37,733 nt of DNA from Candidatus Sulfotelmatobacter sp. (GCA_017883425.1 JADGNP010000004.1:1-37733), one strand, 5' to 3'. Shown: positions 1 through 9,420, numbered from the stretch's first letter. Program-made: numbers and translations. The notes: generated by a model not told the origin, from the sequence alone.

Positions 1-5
1 AACAT

Positions 6-40
6 CGGTAGTAGGTCAGTTTGAAACTGACCCACTACCG
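6..40. repeat. Near-perfect palindrome (17-bp arms, 1 mismatch, 1-nt centre)
   Basis: CGGTAGTAGGTCAGTTT (6-22), g, AAACTGACCCACTACCG (24-40); read directly. Confidence 0.8.
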
Positions 41-210
41 AAACATCCCACCGGAAGAGTGATCCCTGTCATTGAAATGTCCTTTTCAGCGGCGTTTGGA
101 GGCATTTTTTGGGGATTGACAGCACTGTCGTTTTGCGACAAACTCGTTGCCACTCGCGCCTTCGCCACAACGATTCGAGGCGGCTTCGTCACTGACCAAT
201 CCTGATTTGT

Positions 211-1665
211 ATGGGCCGTGCCATGGACTCTTCGCCGCTTCCGCCCCCATCGGGTTCAGGCTTACCAAGCCGCGACCTCCCGCCCGTTGCGTTACCTCTC
301 AAGCAACCTGGCCCGCTGCGCGCTTCTGACCCCATCGCGCTGGTCGACGTTCTGCGCCAAGCCCTCGCCGCGGGCACGCGCTCCACAGATTCCATCCTGC
401 GCGCCGCAACCGATGCTGCACGGGTCGTGAGTGGCGCCCACGGCGCGGCGCTCGCTTTGCGAACCAACGGATTCATCGTATGCCGGGCGCGGAGCGGCGA
501 CATTGCTCCGGAACTGGGAGCCCCTCTCAACGTAGATTCGGGAATCTCGGGCGAGTGCCTGCGTACCGCGACCATCCTGGTTTGCAACGATGCCGCCACC
601 GACAAGCGCGTGGACCCTGAGGTCTGTCTCAAACTGGGAGTCCGCTCCATCGTGGCTGTGCCTGTGCGCAGTGCCCTGGGAATCGCCGGCATTCTGGAAG
701 CTTTCTCCACCCGCGCTTACGGCTTCGGGACTGAACAAATCGACGCCCTAAGAGTATTGGCCGAGATCGCCGAGACGGCGTACGATCGCGAAGGCCGCTC
801 CCCGAGTCCGACTCCCGCTTCGGTGACTCCGGCGGTCAGCCGTCCCGCGCTTTTCGCTCCACCTGTCGCCACCGAGCAAACTCGTGCCGGGAAGTTCTCC
901 TACGAATATTTTTCCAAGCGACGCTATTGGATTCCGGTCGTCGTGGCGATCGCCTTGCTATTGGTTTCGATGGTGGTGTGGTTCAGCTGGCGCGAACCCG
1001 CGGGCGAGATCGCCGCCAGCCAGGCGCCGGCGCGATCGCTGAGCGCGACCGAGGAACCTTCGGGCCATCCCGCGCCCCCAGTCTTACCTCTGAAACCCGA
1101 CACCAGACTCACAGCCCGCCGGTCCGATCGAATGCGCACAAAAGACCTGCTGGAAAACGCGGCCGGGATCGAGCCGGCAATGGGCGGCCCGCATCCGTCA
1201 AGTTCCGCCGCAAGTGCAGCCACAGACATATCGGAAGCAAACCAAGCGGAGAAGGAGACCTTGAGCAACGCGCCACCGGGCTCGGCCAGCGAACCGCCGC
1301 CCTCCATCACAGTCACGACATCGACGATCCCGGACGAGGTGGTGGGCTTGAGTTCAACGCCTGCTACCCTGCCGACGTTTGGAGCAAGGGCCTCCACCGG
1401 CGTTACCGAAGCCGTTCTTATCCGTAAGGTCGATCCAACCTATCCGCCCCAGGCACGGGTCCAGAGGCTTGCCGGCTCGGTGATCCTCGACGCTACCATT
1501 GCCGAGGACGGATCCATCCACGAGGTGAAAGTCGTCAGCGGACCACCGCAGCTGGCTGCTGCCGCGACCGCGGCCATCCGGCAATGGCGCTACAGTCCTT
1601 CCTTGCTCAGTGGCAAACCAATCGAGGTCCAGAAGCAGATCACTATTGTCTTCAAACTGCCGTGA
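211..1665 (+). CDS. GAF domain - transmembrane - TonB C-terminal domain protein
   Basis: ORF 484 aa; N-terminal GAF-like region (SGISGECLRTATILVCNDAATDKRVD...VRSIVAVPV), single TM (YWIPVVVAIALLLVSMVVWF), Pro/Ser-rich linker, TonB C-terminal-like region (VDPTYPPQARVQRLAGSVILDATIAEDGSIHEVKVVSG...AIRQWRYSP). Confidence 0.8.
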   Translation: MGRAMDSSPLPPPSGSGLPSRDLPPVALPLKQPGPLRASDPIALVDVLRQALAAGTRSTDSILRAATDAARVVSGAHGAALALRTNGFIVCRARSGDIAPELGAPLNVDSGISGECLRTATILVCNDAATDKRVDPEVCLKLGVRSIVAVPVRSALGIAGILEAFSTRAYGFGTEQIDALRVLAEIAETAYDREGRSPSPTPASVTPAVSRPALFAPPVATEQTRAGKFSYEYFSKRRYWIPVVVAIALLLVSMVVWFSWREPAGEIAASQAPARSLSATEEPSGHPAPPVLPLKPDTRLTARRSDRMRTKDLLENAAGIEPAMGGPHPSSSAASAATDISEANQAEKETLSNAPPGSASEPPPSITVTTSTIPDEVVGLSSTPATLPTFGARASTGVTEAVLIRKVDPTYPPQARVQRLAGSVILDATIAEDGSIHEVKVVSGPPQLAAAATAAIRQWRYSPSLLSGKPIEVQKQITIVFKLP

Positions 1666-1764
1666 GAGATTTGTAGGCACGAGAGGAATGACTTAAGAGG
1701 CGCGTCTTAATCGGTGAGCGAAAAGGCGGCGGCGGTTTGTACACCGGTTTTCCAGACGCGGCTT

Positions 1765-2325
1765 CTAGACCAGATTCAGCGCTTTCTTGATGGTGCTGCG
1801 CTCTTTCTGGATCTTTTCCTGCAGAAGCGTAATGGCGTAGATGAGCTGCTCGGGCCGCGGCGGGCAGCCGGGGACGTAGACGTCGACGGGAATGACCTGA
1901 TTGACGCTCTGTACCAGCGCGTAGTTCTGGAAGACGCCACCCGAGGTTGCGCAGGCGCCCATGGAAATCACCCACTTCGGCTCGGGCATCTGCTCCCACA
2001 ACTGCCGGATGACGGGCGCCATCTTGTTCGATACGCGGCCCGCGATGATGATCAGATCGCTCTGCCGCGGCGACGGACGAAATACCTCGGCGCCAAAGCG
2101 GGCAATATCAAAGCGCGCCGCGCCCATGGACATCATCTCAATGGCGCAGCAGGCCAAACCAAACGTCATGGGCCAGATCGAACTCTTGCGCATCCAGTTG
2201 ACCGCGGAGTCGAGCGTAGTCAGCACCACCCCTTCAGGAGTGGGATTGCCGAAGGTGAGGTCTTTGACGGTCTTGGTGCCGTTCTCGACGTCAACGTAGG
2301 GTCCGAAATTCAGTTCGCGGGCCAT
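1765..2325 (-). CDS. nuoB: NADH-quinone oxidoreductase subunit B
   Basis: ORF 186 aa with [20 protein letters not shown] and [12 protein letters not shown] cysteine motifs of NuoB (N2 cluster ligands). Confidence 0.95.
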   Translation of the reverse strand: MARELNFGPYVDVENGTKTVKDLTFGNPTPEGVVLTTLDSAVNWMRKSSIWPMTFGLACCAIEMMSMGAARFDIARFGAEVFRPSPRQSDLIIIAGRVSNKMAPVIRQLWEQMPEPKWVISMGACATSGGVFQNYALVQSVNQVIPVDVYVPGCPPRPEQLIYAITLLQEKIQKERSTIKKALNLV

Positions 2326-2352
2326 AGATCTATTTTAAACTAACACTGCGCC

Positions 2353-2595
2353 TCATTTACCCTCTGACAGCGCCGCTCTTCGCACTGCTTTCTCAGAAGA
2401 CTGGGGTAACTGCACGGGGACGAAGTATTCTTCGGGATAAAGATAGTCTTCGCCCGATTCGTCGATGACTCTAATCTGGCCGAGCTTGGCCGCAGCCGCA
2501 TCCACAACGACCTGGTAAAGCTTCCGCAGCTCGAGTGAGGCGGCGTAGTCCCTGTTCTTGACACAAACGACGAATCGAGGCTCAGTTCGCTTCAT
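2353..2595 (-). CDS. Small conserved-looking hypothetical protein (80 aa)
   Basis: ORF with 4-nt start/stop overlap with the preceding small ORF; sequence FVVCVKNRDYAASLELRKLYQVV...IRVIDESGEDYLYPEEYFVPV looks like a real folded protein. Confidence 0.75.
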   Translation of the reverse strand: MKRTEPRFVVCVKNRDYAASLELRKLYQVVVDAAAAKLGQIRVIDESGEDYLYPEEYFVPVQLPQSSEKAVRRAALSEGK

Positions 2596-2831
2596 TGAAT
2601 CCCTAGGATACGCTTGATCTTGTACTCTCTTGCGCCGACGCCGTGCGCTTCGTACCAGTGCACTTCAGCATGACACATCCTACCATCCGCCAGTTGCACA
2701 GTTGCTGTTCCCTTTAGCTTTCTCCAGCGGCGGCCGCCATAGATCTTCGACAATCGCCGCCACTCTCGAATCCCCTTGCCCGAGGCGATCGTTTCAATAT
2801 CCGAAACACGACCGATGATTTTGAAGAACAC
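2592..2831 (-). CDS. Small conserved-looking hypothetical protein (79 aa)
   Basis: ORF immediately upstream of the 80-aa ORF (4-nt overlap); WRKLKGTATVQLADGRMCHAEVHWYEAHGVGAREYKIKRIL. Confidence 0.75.
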   Translation of the reverse strand: MFFKIIGRVSDIETIASGKGIREWRRLSKIYGGRRWRKLKGTATVQLADGRMCHAEVHWYEAHGVGAREYKIKRILGIQ

Positions 2832-2900
2832 AGGCGCCGATTGTACTCCTCTGAGCGTCTGTTCCTCGGCGATCTCCGCGCGCTCGGCGGTGAAGAAAAA

Positions 2901-3956
2901 CTACGGGTTCAATACGACCTTGCCAAACATTTGGCTCTTCTCCAAATACTCATGTGCTGCGCGCAATTCGCTGAGTGGGAAGACACGGTCCACCACCGGC
3001 TTCAGCCGACCCGCGAATACGTGGCCCAGCACTTCATGCAGCTCGCCCATCGTCCCCATGTAAGAACCGAGCAGGGTCAACTGGCGCGAGAACAAGTGAC
3101 GCAGATCGAGACCCACGGTGGGTCCGGTGGTGGCCCCGCAGGTTACCAGCTTGCCGCCGCTTTTGAGGGATCGCACACTCTCGTCCCAGGTCGCCGCTCC
3201 AACGTGCTCGACCACGAGATCCACGCCTTCTTTGTTCGTAATCTTCCGGACTTCGTCAGAAATCTTCTGCTTGTAGTGGTTGATACCGTGGTCGGCCCCC
3301 AGCGCGTGTGCCTTCTCAAGTTTCGCTTCGTCGCCCGCCGTGGTGATCACGCGGCAGCGAAATAACTTCGCGATCTGGATCGCGGCGATGCCCACCCCTG
3401 AACTGGCACCCAGCACCAGCACCGTCTGCCCGGGGCGCACTGCCGCGAGCCCCACCAGCATGTGCCACGCAGTCACGAACACCAGCGGCACGCTGGCAGC
3501 CTGATTGAAATCGAGCCCGTCGGGAATGGGGATCACATTCGCCGCGGGCACGGCGATCAATTCGCAGTTGCCGCCGTCGACTGCATTGCCCAGGACCGTG
3601 AACTCGCGGCACTGGTTCTGCAATCCCGCGAGGCACTTCACGCAGTGTCCGCAGAAGTGCATGGGCGCGACCAACACCCGCTGCCCTACCGTGAATCCAC
3701 TGACGTACTCACCGATCTCCGCGACCTCGCCCGCGACGTCGCTGCCCAGGATGTGCGGCAGTTTTACGCCCGGCAGCCCTTTGCGAACCCACACGTCGAG
3801 ATGATTGAGCGAGCAGGCTTTCACGCGGACCAGCACTTGATCTTTGCGCGGCTGCGGGTCGGGGACGTCCTCGTACATCAAGACTTCCGGCCCACCAAAT
3901 TGATGAATGCGAACTGCCTTCATGGATGAGACTCCTTCGCGCCACTGCAGGTTCAA
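2901..3956 (-). CDS. Zinc-type alcohol dehydrogenase / quinone reductase-like (MDR superfamily)
   Basis: ORF 351 aa: SLNHLDVWVRKGLPG, structural-zinc Cys cluster CGHCVKCLAGLQNQC, Rossmann motif VLGASSGVGIAAIQIAK. The true start may be the internal Met (MKAVRIHQFGGPEVL). Confidence 0.9.
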   Translation of the reverse strand: MNLQWREGVSSMKAVRIHQFGGPEVLMYEDVPDPQPRKDQVLVRVKACSLNHLDVWVRKGLPGVKLPHILGSDVAGEVAEIGEYVSGFTVGQRVLVAPMHFCGHCVKCLAGLQNQCREFTVLGNAVDGGNCELIAVPAANVIPIPDGLDFNQAASVPLVFVTAWHMLVGLAAVRPGQTVLVLGASSGVGIAAIQIAKLFRCRVITTAGDEAKLEKAHALGADHGINHYKQKISDEVRKITNKEGVDLVVEHVGAATWDESVRSLKSGGKLVTCGATTGPTVGLDLRHLFSRQLTLLGSYMGTMGELHEVLGHVFAGRLKPVVDRVFPLSELRAAHEYLEKSQMFGKVVLNP

Positions 3957-4056
3957 CGCATTTCAAGCTACCACACGGTCGGGCGTTCTCACTCCGTGAA
4001 AGTTGCGCCCAGCGCCCGATGTAAAATGCGCTTTGGAAGCCTGAGGAATCTTAATC

Positions 4057-5274
4057 ATGCGTCATTCAGTTTCCGCACCGTCGAGGAATTTCCGCCGCCC
4101 GCTTGCAACGCTGGTAGGGCTAGCGTTGCTCGCGCTGCTCTCTACGCTGGTGATCGCGCAAGACGAGGAGGAAGGCCACGGCCCACCCCCTCTTGCCATC
4201 GGATCGCAGGCGCCCGATTTCTGCCTTCCCGGCGTGGACAGCCAAACCCATTGCCTGAAGGACTACGCCACCGCCAAAGTTCTGATGATTGCCTTTATCT
4301 GCAATCACTGCCCGACCTCCCAGCTCTACGAAACTCGCATCAAGCAAATCACCGAAGATTACAAGGACCGCGGCGTCGCAGTCGTCGCGATTGAGCCTAA
4401 CAATCCAAACGCCGTCCGCCTCGACGAGATGGGCTACACCGACCTAGGCGATTCCCCCGAAGAAATGAAGATCCGCGCCGACTACCGGCATTTCAACTTC
4501 CCGTATCTCTACGACGGCGGAGACCAGAAGATCTCGAATCTATACGGGCCGACCGCAACCCCGCATGTCTTCATCTTCGACGCCGATCGTAAGCTGCGCT
4601 ACGAGGGACGCATCGACAACAATCCGCGCGAGCCTCTGGTCACCAAACGTGACGCCCGGCTCGCCCTCGACGCAGTGCTCGCCGGCAAGCCTGTGCCGCT
4701 CGCCAAGACTCCGTCGGTCGGCTGTTCTACCAAGTGGATCTATAAGGAGGAAGGCCGCCGCCAGGAAATGGCGGAGATTGAGAAGCGACCGGTAACCCTG
4801 AAGCCCGTCAGCATGGACGATCTCAAGGGGTTGCGCAGGAATTCCACCGGCAAGCTACTGTTGGTGGATTTCTGGGCCACCTGGTGCGGCCCCTGCCGCA
4901 AAGAGCTGCCGGAGTTTGAAACCATGTACCGCATGTACGGACATCGCGCTTTTGACCTGGTCACCGTGAGCATCAACTACCCCGATGAGAAGGTGGGCGT
5001 CCAGAAAGTACTCGACGCTGAGCACGCCACCAGCACAAACCTGATCCTCGGCTCGACCGACCTCTACGCGCAATTGGCCGCGTTCGATCCCGACTGGAAC
5101 GCGGCGGTACCGTACACGCTGCTGATTCGCCCCGACGGCACCGTCGCCTACAAAGCGCAGAGTACGAACGTCGACCCGCTGCAGCTGAAGCGCCTCATCA
5201 TCGCTAACCTGCCCGACGATGACTACATCGGCCACCAGGCCTACTGGAAGACGGGGGTGGAAGCGAAGAAGTGA
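4057..5274 (+). CDS. Secreted redoxin-thioredoxin fusion protein
   Basis: Signal-peptide-like N-terminus; redoxin domain (SQAPDFCLPGVDS...FICNHCPTSQLYETR) followed by a TlpA/thioredoxin domain (LLVDFWATWCGPCRKELPEFE). Confidence 0.88.
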   Translation: MRHSVSAPSRNFRRPLATLVGLALLALLSTLVIAQDEEEGHGPPPLAIGSQAPDFCLPGVDSQTHCLKDYATAKVLMIAFICNHCPTSQLYETRIKQITEDYKDRGVAVVAIEPNNPNAVRLDEMGYTDLGDSPEEMKIRADYRHFNFPYLYDGGDQKISNLYGPTATPHVFIFDADRKLRYEGRIDNNPREPLVTKRDARLALDAVLAGKPVPLAKTPSVGCSTKWIYKEEGRRQEMAEIEKRPVTLKPVSMDDLKGLRRNSTGKLLLVDFWATWCGPCRKELPEFETMYRMYGHRAFDLVTVSINYPDEKVGVQKVLDAEHATSTNLILGSTDLYAQLAAFDPDWNAAVPYTLLIRPDGTVAYKAQSTNVDPLQLKRLIIANLPDDDYIGHQAYWKTGVEAKK

Positions 5275-5359
5275 GACCCAGCGCTTTTTGCTTTCACTAG
5301 CCGTTGACCTCTTTTGTTAACCGACTGATAATCAAGGCTGCAAGTTAGTGGCACCCGCC

Positions 5360-6229
5360 ATGGACATCTACGAACAGATCGTCGAGCTTCGCCGCGGAGG
5401 ACGCCGCGGCGCCGTGGCCACCATCGTCAACGTGCGCGGGTCGATCCCGTCGTTCCGCACCGCGAAGATGCTGGTGCGCGATGACGGCTCGATCGTGGGC
5501 ACGATCGGGGGCGGATGCGTGGAGGCCGACGTCTGGCAGGCGGCGCGCGAAGTCATGGAATCGGAGAAACCCCGAACCTTAAAGTTCGACTTGAACCAGG
5601 ACCCGAAGTACGATACGGGGCTTGTCTGCGGCGGCACGCTGGAAGTTTTTGTGGAGCCCGTTTTACCTCCAGCTTTACTTTATGTTTTCGGCGCAGGCCA
5701 TATTGCCTTCAACCTTTGCCAGACAGCTGCAAACGCCGGATTTGATGTAACGGTGACCGATGACCGGTCTTCGTACGCGACCAAGGAACGATTTCCGGCC
5801 GCACGCGAAGTCCACGCGCTCGACTTTGAAGAGGCCACGCAGAAGCTGGATCCGAACGAGTCTTCCTACATCGTGATCGTGACCCGCGGGCACCGCGATG
5901 ACATGCGTATCCTGCGGTGGGCGGTGCAAACGCGGGCGCGCTATGTGGGGATGATCGGCTCGAAGCGCAAGGTCATCGAGATTTTCAAGACACTGCAGAA
6001 AGAGGGCGTGCCCGCGCATCTATTCGATCGGGTTCACGCTCCGGTCGGGCTTGATATTGGCGCCATCACGCCGGAGGAGATTGCCGTCGCCATCACCGCG
6101 GAGTTAATCGCGATCCGCCGGCACGCAAGCTCAGCGCTGCCGCATCTGAGCTGGTTTAAAGGTGCGCGAGAGGAATCTGGCGCAGAGGCCGCTACCGAGG
6201 CGATGGAAGAGGGCGACCACAACCTCTGA
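5360..6229 (+). CDS. XdhC/CoxI family protein
   Basis: ATIVNVRGSIPSFRTAKMLVRDDGSIVGTIGGGCVEADV and C-terminal Rossmann region VFGAGHIAFNL...YVGMIGSKRK; ORF from 5348 (GTG), MDIYEQ start at 5360. Confidence 0.9.
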   Translation: MDIYEQIVELRRGGRRGAVATIVNVRGSIPSFRTAKMLVRDDGSIVGTIGGGCVEADVWQAAREVMESEKPRTLKFDLNQDPKYDTGLVCGGTLEVFVEPVLPPALLYVFGAGHIAFNLCQTAANAGFDVTVTDDRSSYATKERFPAAREVHALDFEEATQKLDPNESSYIVIVTRGHRDDMRILRWAVQTRARYVGMIGSKRKVIEIFKTLQKEGVPAHLFDRVHAPVGLDIGAITPEEIAVAITAELIAIRRHASSALPHLSWFKGAREESGAEAATEAMEEGDHNL

Positions 6230-6277
6230 GTGCCTCCGCTCACTGACTTTCCCCTCGCTTTCTGCTATCTTCCGCAC

Positions 6278-6913
6278 ATGTCCCGTTCCCCAAGCTTCGC
6301 AGGAGTAATTCTGGCCGCAGGCGATTCCTCGCGCATGGGCACGGACAAAGCCCTGCTCCCCTGGCCACCGCAGGTCGCCGGACAGCCGCCGTCGAAGGAT
6401 ACTTTTCTTTCCGCGGCGATTCGGTCACTGACGCTCGCCACTGACTTCATCCTCGTCGTAGTGGGCAAGAACGAGGCGGCCCTGGCCCCGATTGCCTATG
6501 CCAACGGGGCGTCGGTCGTCACCAATCCCGACCCCAGCCGGGGCCAGTTCAGCTCGCTGCAAGTGGGATTGCACGAAGTGCTCAATCGCGGACGCGACGC
6601 TGCTGTAATCACGCTCGTGGATCGCCCGCCGGTCAGCTCCGCCACCGTACAACTGCTGCGGGATGCCTTCGAATCCGCTCCGCAGAATATCTGGGCGGTT
6701 GTGCCTGAGCTTTCCGGCAAACACGGGCATCCCTATCTTGTGGGCCGCGAATTGATTGAAGTTTTTCTGCAGGCGCCGCCGAGCGCGAACGCCCGCGACG
6801 TTGAACACCGCTACCAAGACCGCATCCAGTACGTGGCCGTAAGCGATCCGTTTGCGGCGCTGAACATCAATACTCCCGAAGATTACGCCGCTCTGCTGAC
6901 GAAGTCCTATTAA
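6278..6913 (+). CDS. MocA-like molybdenum cofactor nucleotidyltransferase
   Basis: GVILAAGDSSRMGTDKALLPW nucleotidyltransferase motif; directly downstream of XdhC. Confidence 0.85.
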   Translation: MSRSPSFAGVILAAGDSSRMGTDKALLPWPPQVAGQPPSKDTFLSAAIRSLTLATDFILVVVGKNEAALAPIAYANGASVVTNPDPSRGQFSSLQVGLHEVLNRGRDAAVITLVDRPPVSSATVQLLRDAFESAPQNIWAVVPELSGKHGHPYLVGRELIEVFLQAPPSANARDVEHRYQDRIQYVAVSDPFAALNINTPEDYAALLTKSY

Positions 6914-6994
6914 GTGTGCAGTGGGTACCGTGTTTGGAAGGCAAAAAGGAGATTCCGATTGAATAGAATGAAGTCCCCTCGGCGGAGGTCAACG

Positions 6995-7507
6995 ATGCAC
7001 ATTTCGCACGTTCTATTTCTCCTGTTACTTGTCGTTTCGTCGGCGGCCATTTCGGCTACGGCAACTCAGAGCACGGGCGGTCGCGGCGAAGAGAAAGATC
7101 GAGCTGCGATCGCGAAGACGCTGGGTCGGTTCCTCGATGCGTGGAACACGCACGATGCGCACGCATTCTCACTGATCTTCACGGAGGACGCGGATTTCAC
7201 GAACGTGGCGGGCGTCCACGCGCAGGGGCGGAGCAATGTGGAAGCGTTTCATGCGCCGAGGTTTGCGGACTACTTCAAAGACAGCCATCAAACTGCAACC
7301 ATCCGCAGCATCCGGTTCCTGAAGCCGGACCTGGCTATCGTGGATGTGGACTGGCAAATGACAGGCGCGCGGTCGGCCGACGGGAAGCCCGCCGGCGACC
7401 GAAGAGGACTGCTCGATTGGGTGATGGCAAAGCAGGCGGATGGCTCGTGGCTGATCGAAGTGATGCACAACACTGACTTGACGCAGTATCCCGTTCCCGC
7501 GAGATAG
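6995..7507 (+). CDS. SgcJ/EcaC-type NTF2-like protein with signal peptide
   Basis: RBS GGAGGT before ATG 6995; signal peptide then FLDAWNTHDAHAFSLIFTEDADFTNVAGVHAQGR. Confidence 0.8.
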   Translation: MHISHVLFLLLLVVSSAAISATATQSTGGRGEEKDRAAIAKTLGRFLDAWNTHDAHAFSLIFTEDADFTNVAGVHAQGRSNVEAFHAPRFADYFKDSHQTATIRSIRFLKPDLAIVDVDWQMTGARSADGKPAGDRRGLLDWVMAKQADGSWLIEVMHNTDLTQYPVPAR

Positions 7508-7648
7508 TGAATCCCTGCTTAACAACAATCGCTACAGGACGTGGAACTCTCTGAAAATCGTACAGACTTGCTCAAGTGAATCGGCCGCTGCGACCTTGTC
7601 CACAAATTCCTCGAAATTAACCGGGTTTCTAAGATTGTGGCGCGATGC

Positions 7649-7663
7649 CCTCGGGGGCTGAAG
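7649..7663. repeat. Copy of the CCTCAGGGGCTGAAG short dispersed motif (here CCTCGGGGGCTGAAG)
   Basis: Related copies at 7895-7911 and 8863-8879. Confidence 0.5.
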
Positions 7664-7724
7664 TGCGTGCGTGAGAAATACTCTTTCGCCCCGCTGGGGC
7701 TCGCTCATCTCCCCCGCTTCGGCA

Positions 7725-7769
7725 CCCACGGCTTACGCCGTGGGCTGCATTCTTACGCCGCTTCGCGGC
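7725..7769. repeat. Two adjacent palindromic hairpins
   Basis: CCCACGGC-TTAC-GCCGTGGG (7725-7744) and GCCGC-TTC-GCGGC (7757-7769). Confidence 0.65.
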
Positions 7770-7870
7770 TAGGCATCTGGGTTACTCCACCGCGTCGTGG
7801 AAACTCTGGTTCTCACGCACACACTGAAGCCCGGTGTCTGTGCGTCCCCGTTACGGCCCGGCTGAACAGT

Positions 7871-7981
7871 TTGCTGAAAAACTCGGTCTAGACGCCTCAG
7901 GGGCTGAAGCCCTCGAAGAAAAGAAATCCTTTATCGCAGCGCTGAAAGCGCTGCGCCACCCAAAACCGAGTTCTTCAGCAA
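7871..7981. repeat. 111-bp MITE/REPIN-like element with 17-bp terminal inverted repeats
   Basis: TTGCTGAAAAACTCGGT (7871-7887) vs reverse complement of ACCGAGTTCTTCAGCAA (7965-7981), 1 mismatch; internal hairpin CGCAGCGC-TGAAA-GCGCTGCG (7935-7955). Confidence 0.75.
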
Positions 7982-8096
7982 GCCGTGAAGCCGGGCCCTT
8001 CCCCAAAGCCGATAGGTGACACTGGTAAGCCGGTTCTAGTCTCCTGGTCACGGCAGGTTTGCAGATCTCGGCTTCCGCACGTTATCGTCGAAGTGC

Positions 8097-8819
8097 ATGG
8101 AAAGCTTTGGGGCGCAAGCGCTACATCCCACGCGGCAGGAGTTTCTGGAATCCGTACTGCGGCTGAAACCGCGGGTGGCGGCGTTTGACTGCGACGGCAC
8201 ACTCTGGTCGGGCGACGCGGGCGAAAGATTTTTCGACTGGGAGATCAACCAGGGAATCGTCCCGGCCGAAGTTGGCCAGGCAATGCGCGCCCGCTACGTC
8301 GAGTACAAAGCCGGCAAAGTCAGCGAAGACGACATGTGCGGCGAGATGGTCACCATGCACAAGGGAATGACCGAGGCAGTAATGATGAAGGCCGCGGCAG
8401 ACTTCATGGCGCACGCTTTCCCCGGGCAGATCTTTGCCGAGATGCAGGAACTGGTCGGTCGCCTGCAAGAGAACGGTTGTGACATCTGGGCCGTCTCGTC
8501 ATCGAACGAATGGGTCATCCGCGCCGGCATGAAGGCATTCGACATCCCGGAAGATCGCATCCTCGCGACTAAAATCGAACTCGAAAATGGCGTGATCAGC
8601 GACCGGTTGGTCCGCATCCCGTCCGGCCCCGGCAAGCCGAAGGCACTGCGCGCAGTGGTCAGGCAGGAGATTGACGCGGCTTTCGGCAATTCCCGCTGGG
8701 ACGCCGATATGCTTGCCATCGCCAAACACGCGTTCGCGGTGAATCCCAATCCCGATCTCGAAGCCGCAGCCCGCCAGCGAGGCTGGACGATCTACTTCCC
8801 TGACGGAACTCGCGCGTAG
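8097..8819 (+). CDS. HAD-superfamily phosphatase (HAD-IB / phosphoserine phosphatase-like)
   Basis: FDCDGTLWSGDAGERFF motif I, AVSSSNEWVIRAGM motif II, FGNSRWDADMLAIA motif IV-like. Confidence 0.88.
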   Translation: MESFGAQALHPTRQEFLESVLRLKPRVAAFDCDGTLWSGDAGERFFDWEINQGIVPAEVGQAMRARYVEYKAGKVSEDDMCGEMVTMHKGMTEAVMMKAAADFMAHAFPGQIFAEMQELVGRLQENGCDIWAVSSSNEWVIRAGMKAFDIPEDRILATKIELENGVISDRLVRIPSGPGKPKALRAVVRQEIDAAFGNSRWDADMLAIAKHAFAVNPNPDLEAAARQRGWTIYFPDGTRA

Positions 8820-8862
8820 AAGCCGTCTCGCCAATGAACCGACGGGGCAAAACTCCCGCATC

Positions 8863-8921
8863 CCTCAGGGGCTAAAGCCGGCATCTCTGATGGCTCCTGG
8901 CGGCACGGCTAAAGCCATGCC
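8863..8921. repeat. Palindromic dispersed-repeat segment
   Basis: CCTCAGGGGCTAAAGCC (8863-8879; 16/17 identical to 7895-7911) and hairpin GGCACGGC-TAAA-GCCATGCC (8902-8921, one G-T pair). Confidence 0.6.
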
Positions 8922-8959
8922 CTTCCCAAGACGACTATGAGGTCGCTGCCAGTCATTCA

Positions 8960-9406
8960 TCACGCAATCCCCAACACTTCGTTGAAGAAGCCGACCAGGT
9001 ATTTCCACACCAAGTAGTAGGCGATCAGAGCGAACGAGAACCCGACCGCCGGAATAGCGTACGGAACGACGATTTCATGGGCCAACACCAGCCCGCCAGA
9101 GGTTGCGGTCAGGAATCCTGAGCACGACGCCAGAGCGAATCCGGCCGGCGCCAGAATAAACGGCAGGAGTGCTCCATGAAGCCCAATCGGCAGGTGCGGG
9201 CGTGGGCGCAGCCACAAATAGAAAATATTCCAGGCTCCAAAAAGGTTAGGCACCAAAGCCATGGGAAAGACAATCACGCGCTCGATCGGAATGGGAATGT
9301 GGAATGTATAACGCACGATCAAGAAACCGCTGAGCACCACCAGCAACATCATGGTGGGCACGGCACTACCGGCCATATAGGCACGCAGATAAGGATGTGT
9401 ATTCAT
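8960..9406 (-). CDS. Hypothetical multi-pass membrane protein
   Basis: Likely start ATG 9406 (MNTHPYLRAYM...) preceded by GGAGG-like RBS; several hydrophobic segments. Confidence 0.7.
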   Translation of the reverse strand: MNTHPYLRAYMAGSAVPTMMLLVVLSGFLIVRYTFHIPIPIERVIVFPMALVPNLFGAWNIFYLWLRPRPHLPIGLHGALLPFILAPAGFALASCSGFLTATSGGLVLAHEIVVPYAIPAVGFSFALIAYYLVWKYLVGFFNEVLGIA

Positions 9407-9420
9407 GATGTCCTCCAGAA

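Noticed and set aside
116-144. TTGACA-like -35 box upstream of the GAF-TonB gene
   Set aside because: No convincing -10 element at the right spacing
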